Source: Trachythela sp. YZ-2020 (Eukaryota; Cnidaria; Anthozoa; Malacalcyonacea; Clavulariidae). Taken from it: a stretch of DNA of 64,000 nt. The notes beneath the pieces are model-generated. The model worked only from the letters and a program-made list of their open reading frames with translations. It searched no databases and was not told where the DNA came from. A program made the position numbers and the translations under genes. The stretch is from positions 3,892,001-3,956,000 of the forward strand of contig JADLSH010000236.1 of assembly GCA_016169945.1 (NCBI GenBank). Direction: 5' to 3'. Positions 1 to 13,379 of the stretch are shown one piece after another (the stretch's first letter is position 1; the number at the start of each line of letters is the position of its first letter).

Positions 1-38
1 GTATAAAAATCTATATCTAATTAAAGTAATAATTAAAA

Positions 39-620
39 CTATTTACATGAATCATTTAACATGATTAGCTGCATAATGCATAATAAAAGAGTTCTTAAAA
101 CGTTTTGTATGTATCTCAGGAAGTTAAAAAGATCTCTTCGACTCTTCGTTCTTAATCGACTAGTATAATTGTTCGATTTGGCTGGTAATAAAGATGCAAG
201 TTTATGGTCGCTATTGTTAACAATTTCATTAAATAAATTGTTACTTAAGGATTCTCTTCTCGCGTAAAGTGATATAAGTCCAGGCAACAAAAAGCCAAGG
301 CCACAGCCTTGTCCCTTGGGGCACCCCAGCAGGCGCTTTCAACCAATCAGAGAAACAGTTATTATTTAGTTTATAACTCTTTGTCATCTATCTCTGAGGA
401 AGTCTGTTATCCAGTTCACAACTGTTGGTTTGATCCCAAAATTTATCAATTTGACCAATAGCAAGTTGTGATCCACCAACTGGAATGCCTTCCTGTAGTC
501 TAGTAATTACACTCAGAGGTCCGGCGCGGCCATTTCCAAGTTCAGTCATGAGAAAGTACATAACACAACACCTCTGACACAACACATATACCATCCTTAT
601 CATCAAGGACCGAGTTTCAC
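39..620 (-). pseudogene. Decayed CR1/L2-like LINE fragment
   Basis: Read on the minus strand, pieces of a non-LTR reverse transcriptase appear in shifting frames. From about 500 down to 400 there is a VDHNLLL...NWITDFLRDR stretch, the segment after the first catalytic Asp in LINE reverse transcriptases. A GVPQGT-like box follows near 330. A C-terminal tail with the usual LINE pattern (LLP, then LR, then F.RYI) lies from about 230 to 100. The FADD region is missing, so the copy is internally deleted as well as frameshifted. Family assignment is by motif pattern only. Confidence 0.55.
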
Positions 621-2695
621 CAAATGGTCCATGTAGATTTTCGTGCGCTCCGTCATATACACCTTGGGTGAGACCGCTGAAAGTAACTGTACTACAATCA
701 GTTGTTAAGTCACCTCTGCAGACAATATTTCCAATTCCGATTTTGGTTATTCATTTTCATTGTGTTCCGGGAAAATGGTCCTAGCTATTATGACATAATT
801 ATGTGCTATAAAATATTACAATAATTTCTAAAAATCTTGGGCTAGAGACCTACTAGAAATCTTTGCAGACTTTTTATTTAGGCCCCTATAGTTATGTTCA
901 ATTGTGTTAGATTACATAATCAACTATTTACAGTCAATTGATACATATGGAAAAACTAGAATAATGTTTAGAAGAATACATATATATATACAAGAAAGAA
1001 AAAGAAGGTGGGAGTGTTCTCATTATACAAGTGAATACTATAGTACTGTAGATGTATTTAAATTTTTATATATCATATACATATAATGCGTTTTATGGTT
1101 TGCCTTATATATTAACTGGTAGTTGTGTGTAGCAAAAAATGTTGCTTAATTTGCTTTTTGAAGGTGTTATAGGAGTTTATCCCATTAAGTTTTGTTTCTA
1201 ACGAATTTGGTTGTTTTCTAGAAAGTAATTTTTAAAAAAATCTGGTAAATTACCAAGGTGGTGGTATATCGAAGCATAAATAAGGCAGTTAAATAGTCAT
1301 TTATTTTGAAGATGTCTAGGATATTTAATTCTTTGAAAATTGGCTCACTATGTTCTAAATAAGATTTGAATGTCATTAGGCATACAATTACGGGGGTAAT
1401 TTGCCAGAATGTAAAAATGATGCTACGAGGGTCCAAGCAGTGGTGGGCCAATTGTCTGTGAGTGGTGGGCCACTCCGCCACTTGTAGTGACTTGGTCCAT
1501 CAGTCTATAGTTAAAATATGCCTTGAGAAGATATGAGGTTGCGTGCTGGCTTGCGCTGTGTTTAGGACTTTAGGTGCATACTCTAGTATAGTTTGCCAGG
1601 ATCAGACATCAGCAGCATGCAAGCAAGAGTGAAAACTGTTTACAAGCTTTGTTTGTCACAAAACATGAAAACATCAATTGAAAGTTTTGTAACATCTATT
1701 TCAAAATATCAATATTTTCCCTGTATTGTTCTTTCACATGGAATTTCCACATGGACTCATGTTTATTGCGATGAGTAACTTTTGTAGCGTATAAAAAGCA
1801 TTGAAAATATATACAGTACACGTGCGCGAAGTAAAAAGGAAAAAAACATCATAAAAGTAAGGAAGAATCCTATAATTTTTTAGTATGGGAAGTAATTTAC
1901 GTTATTGTCAGTGTCATTAAGCAAATGAAAAATGTATGGTCGTATTGGCAGGAAAATATAAGGATATAATTATATTATTATCAGCACAGACAGTGTTCGA
2001 CAACTATTCAAATGCAAGAGAATTGTGCTTTAGGTGACCCACAATATCTAGCAAGCTTGAAAAAGGAAGATGGAACGACGCTGTCGTTTTATTGGTTTCC
2101 ACATGCGAAAAACATAAAAACATAGTCAAGGAAACTAGGAAAGTTCTCAGAATCTCATCATCTCAAAATCAGGCGGTTGGCCAGAATCTACCTATTATAA
2201 TAACTATCAGATTAGTTTCCGGCGCAGTCCTTATAGTAGGCAGGTGACTAATCTCAGCCAATCTCGTTACTAAACATGCCCACATTGAAACAGGAAGTAC
2301 GTCACTGATGTAAACATGGTTTAAATTCGCACGTGTTTTAATATATGAATTTTCAAAATGACATTGTGTTCCTTTCTTTATATAAGATCGTAATAACATT
2401 TAAATATGAATAATATCGATATCTATTAACGAACTTTTATTTGATTAATTATTTCTGATAAATGAATACACTAAAATAGTTTATAACTATTTAATATCAA
2501 CATTTACCAATCCCCAATCGGTTGGATTTCCCCACTGATCTGAAAATATAGTACCGGATTTCCCGCGCTTGTGGTTCTGTTGAATTTAGCACTGCATTGC
2601 CTTTGACTTACGAGTTACTTTGTTCCAGAGAAATTATTTTAGTAGTTTGAAAAAGTTTCAAAACTTTGCAACTATAATATACTTTAAATACGACA
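621..2695. other. Intergenic, no gene recognised
   Basis: Only short, low-quality ORFs occur here and none shows a recognisable motif or splice-compatible extension. The stretch is AT-rich. It includes the upstream region of the plus-strand gene starting at 2696, but I see no clear core promoter element. Confidence 0.5.
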
Positions 2696-5600
2696 ATGTC
2701 ATTCACCGAAAATCAAAAGGCAACTCTTCTTTCGTACTTTGACAATGGTATGTTTGGTGTTGGAAGAAAATTTCAAGGCCAAATAACTGCTGCTTCTGCA
2801 GAGACAAGTTTAAGTGAAAAGCAAGTGAAGGTCTGTCCATATTGTTATTATATTTAATATTTATATAAATCACTTGTATCCATAATTCCACTTGTTTGGT
2901 CAACATGAATATGCATGTATTTCGTCAGAATGTATGAACTGTATACATCAGAATACATGAATATGCATTGTGGTATTTAGGCCATGAATAATAATTATAT
3001 ATGCATTTATTAAGTATAATAAATCAGTTATATGTTCCAATAAAAGACATGTAAATAGCTTTTATTGCCAGTATCATTCTTGTACACTTGTACTATTCTA
3101 ATATACTATTGATATGAAACCATTTGACAGAACTGGATTGCCAAACAGGTGCAGAAAAGGAATCCAAAGGTCACCCAAGGAACCAACCCTGCAGAACAAA
3201 CATCAAGGGCAAGTGGCACACATATCATTCCTCGTAAGGATCGTACAAAATGTGGCTGGAACATGTTTCAGAAAGAGTATGCTGCCACTGATGGTGTGTA
3301 TAATAATTAATACCATTAAATGACAATAATATTCATTGCTATAATAACTATATATGTTTTCCACCATTCGAGCATTGCCTTGTAGCCAATATATAGATTA
3401 ATGGTACTCATGCAGCTATATCAAGTGTTCGACAAGCCTTATAATAGTCATGAACATGCTGTCAGGATTTACGGTAATATACTACCAGAGGTGTGTCTTA
3501 GCTCTTAAGACATTTGCAATTTACCTATAACAATTAATTCAGTTGGGGATACATATTCAAGAGTTTGATTTGATAGATATAACTCTAATTGAGTTCTTGA
3601 CTTAAAGATTGATTGAAGTCTGAAGCACTTACATACTATTACTAGGTCTTATGGGGCTTCGGTGGCGCGGTCGTCAGGGCAAGCGCCTTTCACCTCTGAG
3701 TTCGTGGGTTCGATTCTCGCAACGGACTGATGTGAAAAGAGTCTGTCAACGCTCTGCTGAAGAAGTTTTTGGGTTTTTTCTCCTACAGGAAAGGTTTCGG
3801 TGGGGGGGGGGATTGTGGGGGTTAGGTAGTACAGGATTAAGAAATAATAGTAATTAATAAATGCTAAGAAATAAAAAATAGATACATAAATGTAATTATG
3901 AGTATATATAATTAAGCGTAACACTTGATCATATTCACATGTACATTTATTTATTAATTAAAGTATGTTCGTTGTTTATATGGAAGCTATAGTTACCAGG
4001 CAAGGTGAGTCTATAGCTCAACAACAGCAAGATCCCAGCTATTGTATATAGAAACTTATAGTTTTCTTGGGTGACTGTAATTACTCGACACAGCCGGTAA
4101 CTCACCATGGCCGGATCCTGGCAGAAAAATGCAGGATCTTGCCTAGGTGAGATAAATATATTCCATTCCCATGTATAAGCACATTTCCCACATATTACTA
4201 TTATTTAACAATTATTTGCAGAAGGCTTGCAGGTGAATATCGGTGAATAAAAACCGAGACGAAACTGAGGCGAATATAATTGTTTCGGTGATTATTTGGA
4301 AAAAAAATATAATCCACATTTCAAAAATATTTTAATTGAATATTTACGATTAAAGCGGCTTAAAAACACTTTAGGTGATTATCGCGTATTAATCCAAGGT
4401 AGCACAACCAATCAGTGTTGAGAATTTTCAATAATCACCTATGTAAAATTGTAATTAAAAATGATTGTTTAATTAATCCTGTGTTATCTTTTAGTTGACT
4501 AATTGTCAATTAAGTGTCAAATGTTTCCTAAAATAACCACTATGTGGGGCAGACCAGTTTAGTGGTTCCTATTGATTACCAGACTGTCCTATTTTCTTTG
4601 CATGGTCAGCTCCCCCAAAATTGACGAGCTTCCTACACCTCTGATATAAACAGATTGCTTCTTTGTGTCATCTGATTGTGAGTAACTCACCTTGCAGGGC
4701 GACTTTCCCCCATATAAACAGGCCCTAAATGACTCAACTTATCACTCAACAGAGGTGTAAAATGTTACTCACCTCACTGCTGATTAAGGGAGCTGCTGTC
4801 ATTATATTTATGAAGTGGTATAATCACAGAGGGCATGGATGCATGGGTTTTTAGGAAAAAATACCATAACCTGGCTCTTGCAATTGTGGACTTAAGTCAT
4901 AATCCCTCCTTGAGATGGTCAAGAATAAGTTCAAATCCTTGCTTGATTGTAATAATGGGCAGTAGTAAATGGGCAATAATAGGATATGTATAGGATAGTC
5001 ATGACACATTCTATCTACAGGAAATTCAAACTGAACATAAAAGTTGTCTATTTTCTTTATTTTTAGAGGGTAAAAACATCGTGAAAGAAGGTATACCTTC
5101 TTTCAACAAGTATGCAGCAGCCAAATTTAAGGAATTGCCTGCAGAAGAAAAGAATCGGTACAATCAGTTAGCAGCAGAGGAAGGAAATGCAGAGCTTACA
5201 GATACACAAGTGACCAATAAAATAAGCAGCATTTTTGCGAAACTACGCAATAATACAGTAAGTAATATCTTACATTGATGGTTATAGACTATATTCCCCC
5301 TATGCATATTTTGCATACCCATGCAGCCTTAATGAGTTACAATTATATATAATATTAGTAAGTTAGTTGATGTAACCAAATACTTGCAAATTGTTTATTT
5401 ATAACACTAAAAGAAATTAATGTAATTTTATGTATTATGCCATATTATAGTAACCATTCAGTTTTTTCAATAGCGAAATAGAGAATTATAATAGTAGCTA
5501 CATGACTTTCAGTGTAGACTTCGATCATTACTGTTGATTAGAATATATTCTTTATTATACAGTGCAAAAAGCTGGAAGAATATGGTTGCCACACACTGGT

Positions 5601-8600
5601 TCTCGGCTTCAGAAAGAATGCATATTACATTGCTGAATCGGATTCGGTCAGCAATAAACTAAGTAATGGGATGATACAGCAAATTCATTGTTCTTTGTTC
5701 AACGGCAACGGTAATGACTATATAATATGTCTCAAGCTTAGAGGATTAGAGTACTTAATATGGACAAAGACAAAGGACAGGGGCGTTGTGGACAGGGGCG
5801 TTGTGGACAGGGGCGTTGTGGACAGGGGCGTTGTGGACAGGGCGTTGTGGACAGGAGCGTACTGGCCAGGGACATGCCAAAGAAAAGTGTGTTTTTTATT
5901 TGCCCCTTGCACCAATTGGGCTCCTAAAACTATATATGTTGAAAGAAAGGTGACGTTATAACCATTGTCAGTATAACGTCTCCCTAGGACATATCATCCA
6001 TCAGACTTTGTTCGTTCTCCTTTATAAAGACAGCGACACTGCACTGTTTGCGAAATTGTTTTATTCCATTCATTTATTGATTGGATATTCTAATTTGTTT
6101 TGTTTAAAACTATACATCTAGGGGCACAAGAAAATATTAGAAAGTCTGCAGAGGAAGACCAGCTCAGAAGAGATGTACAAGATCTATTCAATGCTAAATA
6201 TCGTAAGAGTGTATTTTTGTTGGTTATTGGTCAAGTCAGATTTTACTGTTTCAGAAATTCTTTTCACTTTATGGTCTATCACACGGTTTGGCCACAAAAC
6301 TTGCAGAAAAAAAACTTAAATAAAAGCTACACTATTTTACTACACTCTATCTACGCCTACGGCGACTACATCCGCATGAGATTTCCAAAGAAAGTTGTCG
6401 AGTTTAAATAACTTAAATGCATATAATACTTGTGAAACTTCTCTGTACTATTTCCGCTATTTCATAAAAATGTCCTTCTTGAAAATATCCCTAATTAGCG
6501 TCACGGTATATTCGCTAAAGTATTTTTTCGCTAACGTATCACTTATCAGTAAACTTGACTGTTTCATGACATGAAAAATCGAGACTATTCACATTGTGGA
6601 ACATTTCTTGGTCACGACAGTTACGACAAAATAGAATCTAGGCTTATTCTTTACGCAAAGCTTGTGTATTTTTATTCATAGGTGAAGCTACAGGAAAAGA
6701 TACACCTTTTCCCTATAAACGGAAAAGCGAATTTGAAATTGACGGTTTACCTGAAGTCTCCTTTAGAAAACCAAGCGGCTATGGTGTTGGCCAATTGAAG
6801 AAAATAATTGAATCCCGGGACAGCATCAAAATTCGAATTAAAGAGGCAACGTCCGCTGCAAGTCTTTCCGAAACATCATGCCCTGATCCATTGACATTCT
6901 CTTCTTCTCATTTGCCATCTCACTCTCCTGTTTCTTCAACATGCAGTCCTATTGTACCTGCTGTTACTTCTTCTTTTACCTCTCCTAGCACTTCCTCAGC
7001 TATTTGTTCGTCTTCAGGTTTGTGTACCTCCTCTTCTTTTAGTTTCATTTCTCCTTCCTCTTCTGCAACGTCTGCAACAACTCATAATTTGTCTTCTCAT
7101 TCTATGTCTTTTCCTTCTTTGACTACCTCCTCTACTTCAACTATAGTCCCTCTCTCATCTTCGTCACTCTCTCGAGATCACCTAGATGCTGCAGAACGTC
7201 CTTTGTTACCTGCATCATCATCATCTACATCTCTATTTCCTGTTTCGCTTGGTCCTCCACCTGTTGTTCCATTCCAAGATCAGACGTCGATATCTTCTTC
7301 TTTCTTTGCCTCGTCTACTTCTAGTTCACCACCATTAATTGTTTCTACGTTTTCCCCTTTATTAGAATCATCCTGTACTATATCTTCCACGCCATCTTTG
7401 ATTTCTACTGCCTCATTATCTTCGGTTGTAGTGACCAAATTCTCCTCATCTGTACTGCCAAGCATGTCAGTGCAGCATTCTATTCCAGACCAAACGCCAT
7501 CTTCCTTAAATCATCCCATTTCGTCGTCGTCCACATCCATGACTTCGTCAAGTTCGGGTCAACCTCCTAAAAGAAGAGTTTGGAAAAGACCTGGACAAAA
7601 GCCACGAGAGCTACCTGGTATGTGAATGTTTCTAAATACCTTTCCTAGTTTTCACACAGGGTAGGTTTGTAAAACGTGCAGTGTAGTAGTTGTACAGTGT
7701 TGTAACTTGTGTATAGCACATTTATGTTGATTTGATTTCTTATTATGTTGTAATATGATTAGTTTACCCGTTCTGGAGTAAAGTCCAAATCATAAATGAA
7801 GCAAAAGCTGTAGTGGCGGACGGAATTATTGTTCCTGGCTCAAACACTGATAACAGTTATGTCAGCAGTGACTTCCGTCGCAAGATATATGTCACGAAAG
7901 TTCCAGGTAAGGACAGTATAATATATTATACCTTGCAATGAGCCAGGTTAAACTCGCATTGTTTATTGTCGAAGGCTACTGTAAGGCAAGGCGCTTATAT
8001 GCGTGCTCATGTTAGGTCAGTATAAAGTGAAAATACTATTGCTTATTTAGTGGCTAAACATGCAGTCTTTGGAAAGTTTTGGTTTTATGTACATGCATGT
8101 AAAAATCAAATATTTGCATTCCGATTAAAAATATCATGTATTTTAATATTTAGATGACGTTGAAGGCAGTGTTATTCAAGAAGGCACTTACAGCATTCAA
8201 CCGTTCAACCGCTTAGTACCAGAGGTTGGAATAACAGAGGGCGTGGGGGGCTTGGTAGGTATTGAAATAAAAAGAAATGGAAGAAAGTTGAAGTTGGAAA
8301 AGGACCAGGAAGAGTTGTGCGGTGCAAAGTCATGCCAAGCTCCTCAGGCCCATAACTCTCGAGTACCAAATGCCGAGGTACGTTGGGTACAATGTGATGA
8401 CCAGTGTGGAAAGTGGTTTCATTTGCAATGCGTGGGTGTTGAGGAAGGTGCTGAGTTGCCGAGGAAGTGGTTTTGCGGATGCTCGAAGTTTACGCGGGAA
8501 AATATACTAGGGTAAAGTAGATTCATGCTGATTTTAAAGTTCGTGTTTAGTTCGTGAAATTGTCGAAGTGTTTTACTACATCATTAAAATTGCAGAAGAA

Positions 8601-10400
8601 CATTTATAACAAATTTGTTTTTGTAACTAATAGATAAAAGTACTAACTGCACTATATCTATGCCAAACGAAGAATAATTATCTTGTAATAATTATCTTAA
8701 TTATCAAATAATATGTTCAAAAAATAATGTATTTTCTATAGGAGTGAAAAAACTCAGTATCATGAGCTTGGCGACATGCTTTCTGTTTTTCCAGAAGTTG
8801 AGGTTCGTGCAATTTAAATTGTTTTCGGACGTATATTTATTGTTCAATTAACAGTCAGAATCGGACATCCCTATGATCCATAAGAGCATATCCAGTAGCT
8901 ACGTTATAACTTTAGGTTTCGAAAATTGACATCTCGTTCTCCGTTTATCAAATTTTCATTGCGCTAGAAGAACCAGAAATGCAGAATGAATCCGGTTCTA
9001 GAACAGTATAACTTTTTTTCAAGGAGAGAAAAAAAACCACTAGGCCTAATGAGTACAGGTATATCATATTTAAAAGACTGCGTTCTCATGTAATTTTTCT
9101 GATTTTTAGAACCATTTGCGAAATGTTGTTTCAGAAAAGGTCGCAAGCGTTCGCCACGTGGTCTGGACAAAATATTCCAGACGAGAAAGAACTTTCATAA
9201 ACGACCACTTGTTTACAGGATTTGAAGTTCCTTTTACCGATGAAATGGTAAGAAACTACTTATAGAATACGTAGGCTCAAAACGTTGCAACTAGTTTGTG
9301 CGTATCTTGTTTTCACAATAGTTTTCACAATAGTAGTAAACGTGCATTTCAAATTTATATGTAAAGAACTGATATTCCGCAAGAAAGGATTTAACCAAGT
9401 TGTCACCTGTTTACAGTATTCCGAAATTTACAGATCTTCCCGTTCTTTGAATTAAATTTCAGGAAATTGTAAATATAGCGTATATATATAAAAGCTAACT
9501 ACTTTCAGCTAACAAATTCTTATATAGTGTTATTAGTAAGATATTTATGTAAAGAAGACTTTGGTTAGAGAGAAGTAGATAGGCTTTTTAATAGCTTGGT
9601 TTTACCTAATTTTACTTATGTCTCTCGATATATGGTGCATATGACTCGGATGTTACTGTAACACAAAACTTTTTAGATAGATGTTTTAAAAGACATTATG
9701 TCTCCAATAGTATAAATTTACACGACCTTTTAGAAGTGGCCGATAGCTAGGAAGTTTTATACTAACGTCTCTCGGGCATAGATCACCCTTTAAATAAGAT
9801 TTTACCCAAGAGAAAGACAATCTATCACCACCTTAGAAGGCAAAGTAATTAACACTACACTAATAGACTTATTTAAAAAATAAAAATTAACTTATAGAAG
9901 TAATTGTAACTTAAGATATGTACCTTTTATCTTAATAAAAAGATTGATTGATTGATCAATGGCCAAAGTAACATGAAAAACTATGGCGTTATATCACCAT
10001 ATTTTAAAAAAATTATTATTCTATCCATTGTAGTTCGACGATTTGTATGACATTGTTTTCGGGCTATTTATATCTCCTGACAAGAAATGGACTGATGATA
10101 GATCACAGAGGCATGATTACTGTCAAATAGTCCTTTTACCTGAGGTGATTTACTCCATTTATAATTATATAATTTATCGTATTAAACCATTCAATTAAGT
10201 GAATTATCATTTAATTTTTGTCCCCCAAACTATTTTAATATGCATTCATACAAAATTTGATTTTAATTTTTTTGATGTTTTAGGCGTTTGTCAAGTTCGT
10301 GATGGTGGTTGATGGACTACATCGTCATATCGCCGAAGAATTTCTTTTTAATTGGACAGACAATATCCCAACACTGCTTGCCAGATTCTATAAAAAATAA
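2696..10400 (+). CDS. Homeodomain-like/HMG-like/PHD-finger protein, 12 exons
   Basis: Not a gene I can name. Exons: 2696-2830, 3131-3293, 5067-5257, 5563-5710, 6122-6202, 6682-7617, 7763-7906, 8154-8511, 8742-8802, 9110-9247, 10034-10144, 10284-10400. All introns are GT/AG, phases agree, and the total is 2583 nt (860 aa plus stop). Residues 1-60 look like a divergent homeodomain: a SEKQVKNWI helix keeps the Trp, but the usual Asn51 position is Lys. Residues about 90-155 resemble an HMG box (FNKYAAAKFKELP, then EEKNRY). Residues about 260-530 are very Ser/Thr/Pro-rich, followed by a basic KRRVWKRPGQKPR patch. A PHD finger of C4HC3 type uses C655, C660, C680, C684, H689, C692, C707 and C709 with Trp687; the last pair is CxC rather than CxxC. 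Residues 720-860 form an unrecognised domain. The inferred role is nuclear DNA or chromatin binding. It converges on the KDZ-like gene. Confidence 0.82.
3652..3860 (+). repeat. tRNA-derived SINE
   Basis: It lies in intron 2 of the 2696-10400 gene. A tRNA-like head contains an A-box-like TGGCGCGGTCGTCAGGG and a near-perfect B box GGGTTCGATTC at 3706-3716. A body with a T-rich and G-rich run follows. The acceptor stem does not close well, so this is a SINE head and not a functional tRNA. Confidence 0.6.
4206..4455 (-). repeat. Foldback MITE, family 1, copy A
   Basis: This copy shares long similarity, in opposite orientation, with 16145-16434 and 59861-60090. Shared parts are the TAAAAACCGAGACGAA segment, the AAAGCGGCTTAAAAACACTTTAGG segment, the block around CCAATCAG and the ATAATCACCTATGTAA end. 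It lies in intron 2 of the 2696-10400 gene. Confidence 0.6.
4640..4727. repeat. Possible Harbinger-type element remnant
   Basis: The end CCCCATATAAACAGGCCC followed by TAA matches the 3' terminal repeat of the Harbinger-like element ending at 47917. The matching left end is not clear, so only a remnant is called. Confidence 0.35.
5774..5860 (+). repeat. 15-bp minisatellite, about five copies
   Basis: Tandem copies of GACAGGGGCGTTGTG lie just inside intron 4 of the 2696-10400 gene, about 65 bp after the donor site. The last copies are one base shorter or diverged. Confidence 0.85.
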
Positions 10401-10463
10401 ATTTGTTATAGCATGTACACACTATTAATTGTATTATGAAAATTTTATCTCTTGCGACAATAT

Positions 10464-10469
10464 AATAAA
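10464..10469 (+). terminator. Candidate poly(A) signal AATAAA
   Basis: AATAAA lies 64 bp after the stop codon of the plus-strand gene. A second AATAAA overlaps the stop codon at 10396-10401. Either could direct 3' end formation just before the 43-bp array begins. Confidence 0.4.
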
Positions 10470-10492
10470 ACATATCAGAAAATGATTACAAT

Positions 10493-13041
10493 TACATGCC
10501 AACTCCACTAGTATAACAACTGCCGAGATTAGAATTACGTGCTAACTCCACTAGTATAACAACTGCCGAGATTAGAATTTCATGCCAACTCCACTAGTAT
10601 AACAACTGCCGAGATTAGAATTTCATGCCAACTCCACTAGTATAACAACTGCCGAGATTAGAATTTCATGCCAACTCCACTAGTATAACAACTGCCGAGA
10701 TTAGAATTTCATGCCAACTCCACTAGTATAACAACTGCCGAGATTAGAATTTCATGCCAACTCCACTAGTATAACAACTGCCGAGATTAGAATTTCATGC
10801 CAACTCCACTAGTATAACAACTGCCGAGATTAGAATTTCATGCCAACTCCACTAGTATAACAACTGCCGAGATTAGAATTTCATGCCAACTCCACTAGTA
10901 TAACAACTGCCGAGATTAGAATTTCATGCCAACTCCACTAGTATAACAACTGCCGAGATTAGAATTTCATGCCAACTCCACTAGTATAACAACTGCCGAG
11001 ATTAGAATTTCATGCCAACTCCACTAGTATAACAACTGCCGAGATTAGAATTTCATGCCAACTCCACTAGTATAACAACTGCCGAGATTAGAATTTCATG
11101 CCAACTCCACTAGTATAACAACTGCCGAGATTAGAATTTCATGCCAACTCCACTAGTATAACAACTGCCGAGATTAGAATTTCATGCCAACTCCACTAGT
11201 ATAACAACTGCCGAGATTAGAATTTCATGCCAACTCCACTAGTATAACAACTGCCGAGATTAGAATTTCATGCCAACTCCACTAGTATAACAACTGCCGA
11301 GATTAGAATTTCATGCCAACTCCACTAGTATAACAACTGCCGAGATTAGAATTTCATGCCAACTCCACTAGTATAACAACTGCCGAGATTAGAATTTCAT
11401 GCCAACTCCACTAGTATAACAACTGCCGAGATTAGAATTTCATGCCAACTCCACTAGTATAACAACTGCCGAGATTAGAATTTCATGCCAACTCCACTAG
11501 TATAACAACTGCCGAGATTAGAATTTCATGCCAACTCCACTAGTATAACAACTGCCGAGATTAGAATTTCATGCCAACTCCACTAGTATAACAACTGCCG
11601 AGATTAGAATTTCATGCCAACTCCACTAGTATAACAACTGCCGAGATTAGAATTTCATGCCAACTCCACTAGTATAACAACTGCCGAGATTAGAATTTCA
11701 TGCCAACTCCACTAGTATAACAACTGCCGAGATTAGAATTTCATGCCAACTCCACTAGTATAACAACTGCCGAGATTAGAATTTCATGCCAACTCCACTA
11801 GTATAACAACTGCCGAGATTAGAATTTCATGCCAACTCCACTAGTATAACAACTGCCGAGATTAGAATTTCATGCCAACTCCACTAGTATAACAACTGCC
11901 GAGATTAGAATTTCATGCCAACTCCACTAGTATAACAACTGCCGAGATTAGAATTTCATGCCAACTCCACTAGTATAACAACTGCCGAGATTAGAATTTC
12001 ATGCCAACTCCACTAGTATAACAACTGCCGAGATTAGAATTTCATGCCAACTCCACTAGTATAACAACTGCCGAGATTAGAATTTCATGCCAACTCCACT
12101 AGTATAACAACTGCCGAGATTAGAATTTCATGCCAACTCCACTAGTATAACAACTGCCGAGATTAGAATTTCATGTCAACTCCACTAGTATAACAACTGC
12201 CGAGATTAGAATTTCATGCCAACTCCACTAGTATAACAACTGCCGAGATTAGAATTTCATGCCAACTCCACTAGTATAACAACTGCCGAGATTAGAATTT
12301 CATGCCAACTCCACTAGTATAACAACTGCCGAGATTAGAATTTCATGCCAACTCCACTAGTATAACAACTGCCGAGATTAGAATTTCATGCCAACTCCAC
12401 TAGTATAACAACTGCCGAGATTAGAATTTCATGCCAACTCCACTAGTATAACAACTGCCGAGATTAGAATTTCATGCCAACTCCACTAGTATAACAACTG
12501 CCGAGATTAGAATTTCATGCCAACTCCACTAGTATAACAACTGCCGAGATTAGAATTTCATGCCAACTCCACTAGTATAACAACTGCCGAGATTAGAATT
12601 TCATGCCAACTCCACTAGTATAACAACTGCCGAGATTAGAATTTCATGCCAACTCCACTAGTATAACAACTGCCGAGATTAGAATTTCATGCCAACTCCA
12701 CTAGTATAACAACTGCCGAGATTAGAATTTCATGCCAACTCCACTAGTATAACAACTGCCGAGATTAGAATTTCATGCCAACTCCACTAGTATAACAACT
12801 GCCGAGATTAGAATTTCATGCCAACTCCACTAGTATAACAACTGCCGAGATTAGAATTTCATGCCAACTCCACTAGTATAACAACTACTGAGATTAGAAT
12901 TTCATGCCAACTCCACTAGTATAACAACTACTGAGATTAGAATTACAAGCCAACTCTACTAGTATAACAACTACTGAGATTAGAATTACATACCAACTCC
13001 ACTAGATAACAACTATACTGAGATTAGAATTACACGCTAAT
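10493..13041. repeat. 43-bp tandem repeat array, about 59 copies
   Basis: The unit reads CATGCCAACTCCACTAGT, then ATAACAACTGCCGAGATTAG, then AATTT. Central copies are almost identical; one visible change is CATGTCAAC near 12174. The outermost copies are diverged on both sides (ATTACGTGCTAAC at the left; ACTACTGAG, TACAAGCC and an indel copy at the right). The array separates the 3' ends of the two convergent genes and has no long ORF. Confidence 0.97.
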
Positions 13042-13379
13042 TCTGGTTTCCATTGGCATTTACTGATCGCACAAGCTGTCTATATATATACATATATATT
13101 AAACCGGTTACGATCTAAAACATAATATTAACAATTGTCATTACACTGCATGTTTCACGCTATGATATATATATACAATGACTCAAGCTTTTTGAACGTA
13201 GGATAATTGAGAGTGCTCAATATTTAAACAGAGCGAACTATATAAATACTTAAATGTTTGAATTGTTACTCGGAGTTTTATACCGTAAAGGCTATCTTAC
13301 TATTGCCTGAAGATTGCCTTTACGGTATGAAACTCCGAGTAGCAATACAAACATTTTAAGTATATATATACATCGGTGC
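13042..13379. other. Short intergenic stretch with hairpin
   Basis: AT-rich sequence with (TA)n runs lies between the 43-bp array and the stop codon of the KDZ-like gene. The only notable structure is the inverted repeat at 13247-13362. Confidence 0.5.
13247..13362. repeat. Inverted repeat just 3' of the KDZ-like gene
   Basis: Two arms of about 46 bp (13247-13292 and 13316-13362) are complementary with a few mismatches. The core ACTCGGAGTTTTATACCGTA pairs with TACGGTATGAAACTCCGAGT. The loop is about 23 bp. The structure starts 18 bp beyond the stop codon of the minus-strand gene, so it would lie in its 3' UTR. It could equally be a tiny foldback element. Confidence 0.8.

Noticed and set aside
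8322..8510. Alternative-frame ORF over the PHD finger exon
   Set aside because: It is a shadow of the phased exon 8154-8511, whose own frame carries the C4HC3 zinc ligands.
10493..13041. CRISPR-like array (43-bp repeat)
   Set aside because: There are no unique spacers; the units are directly contiguous, and the context is a eukaryotic genome.
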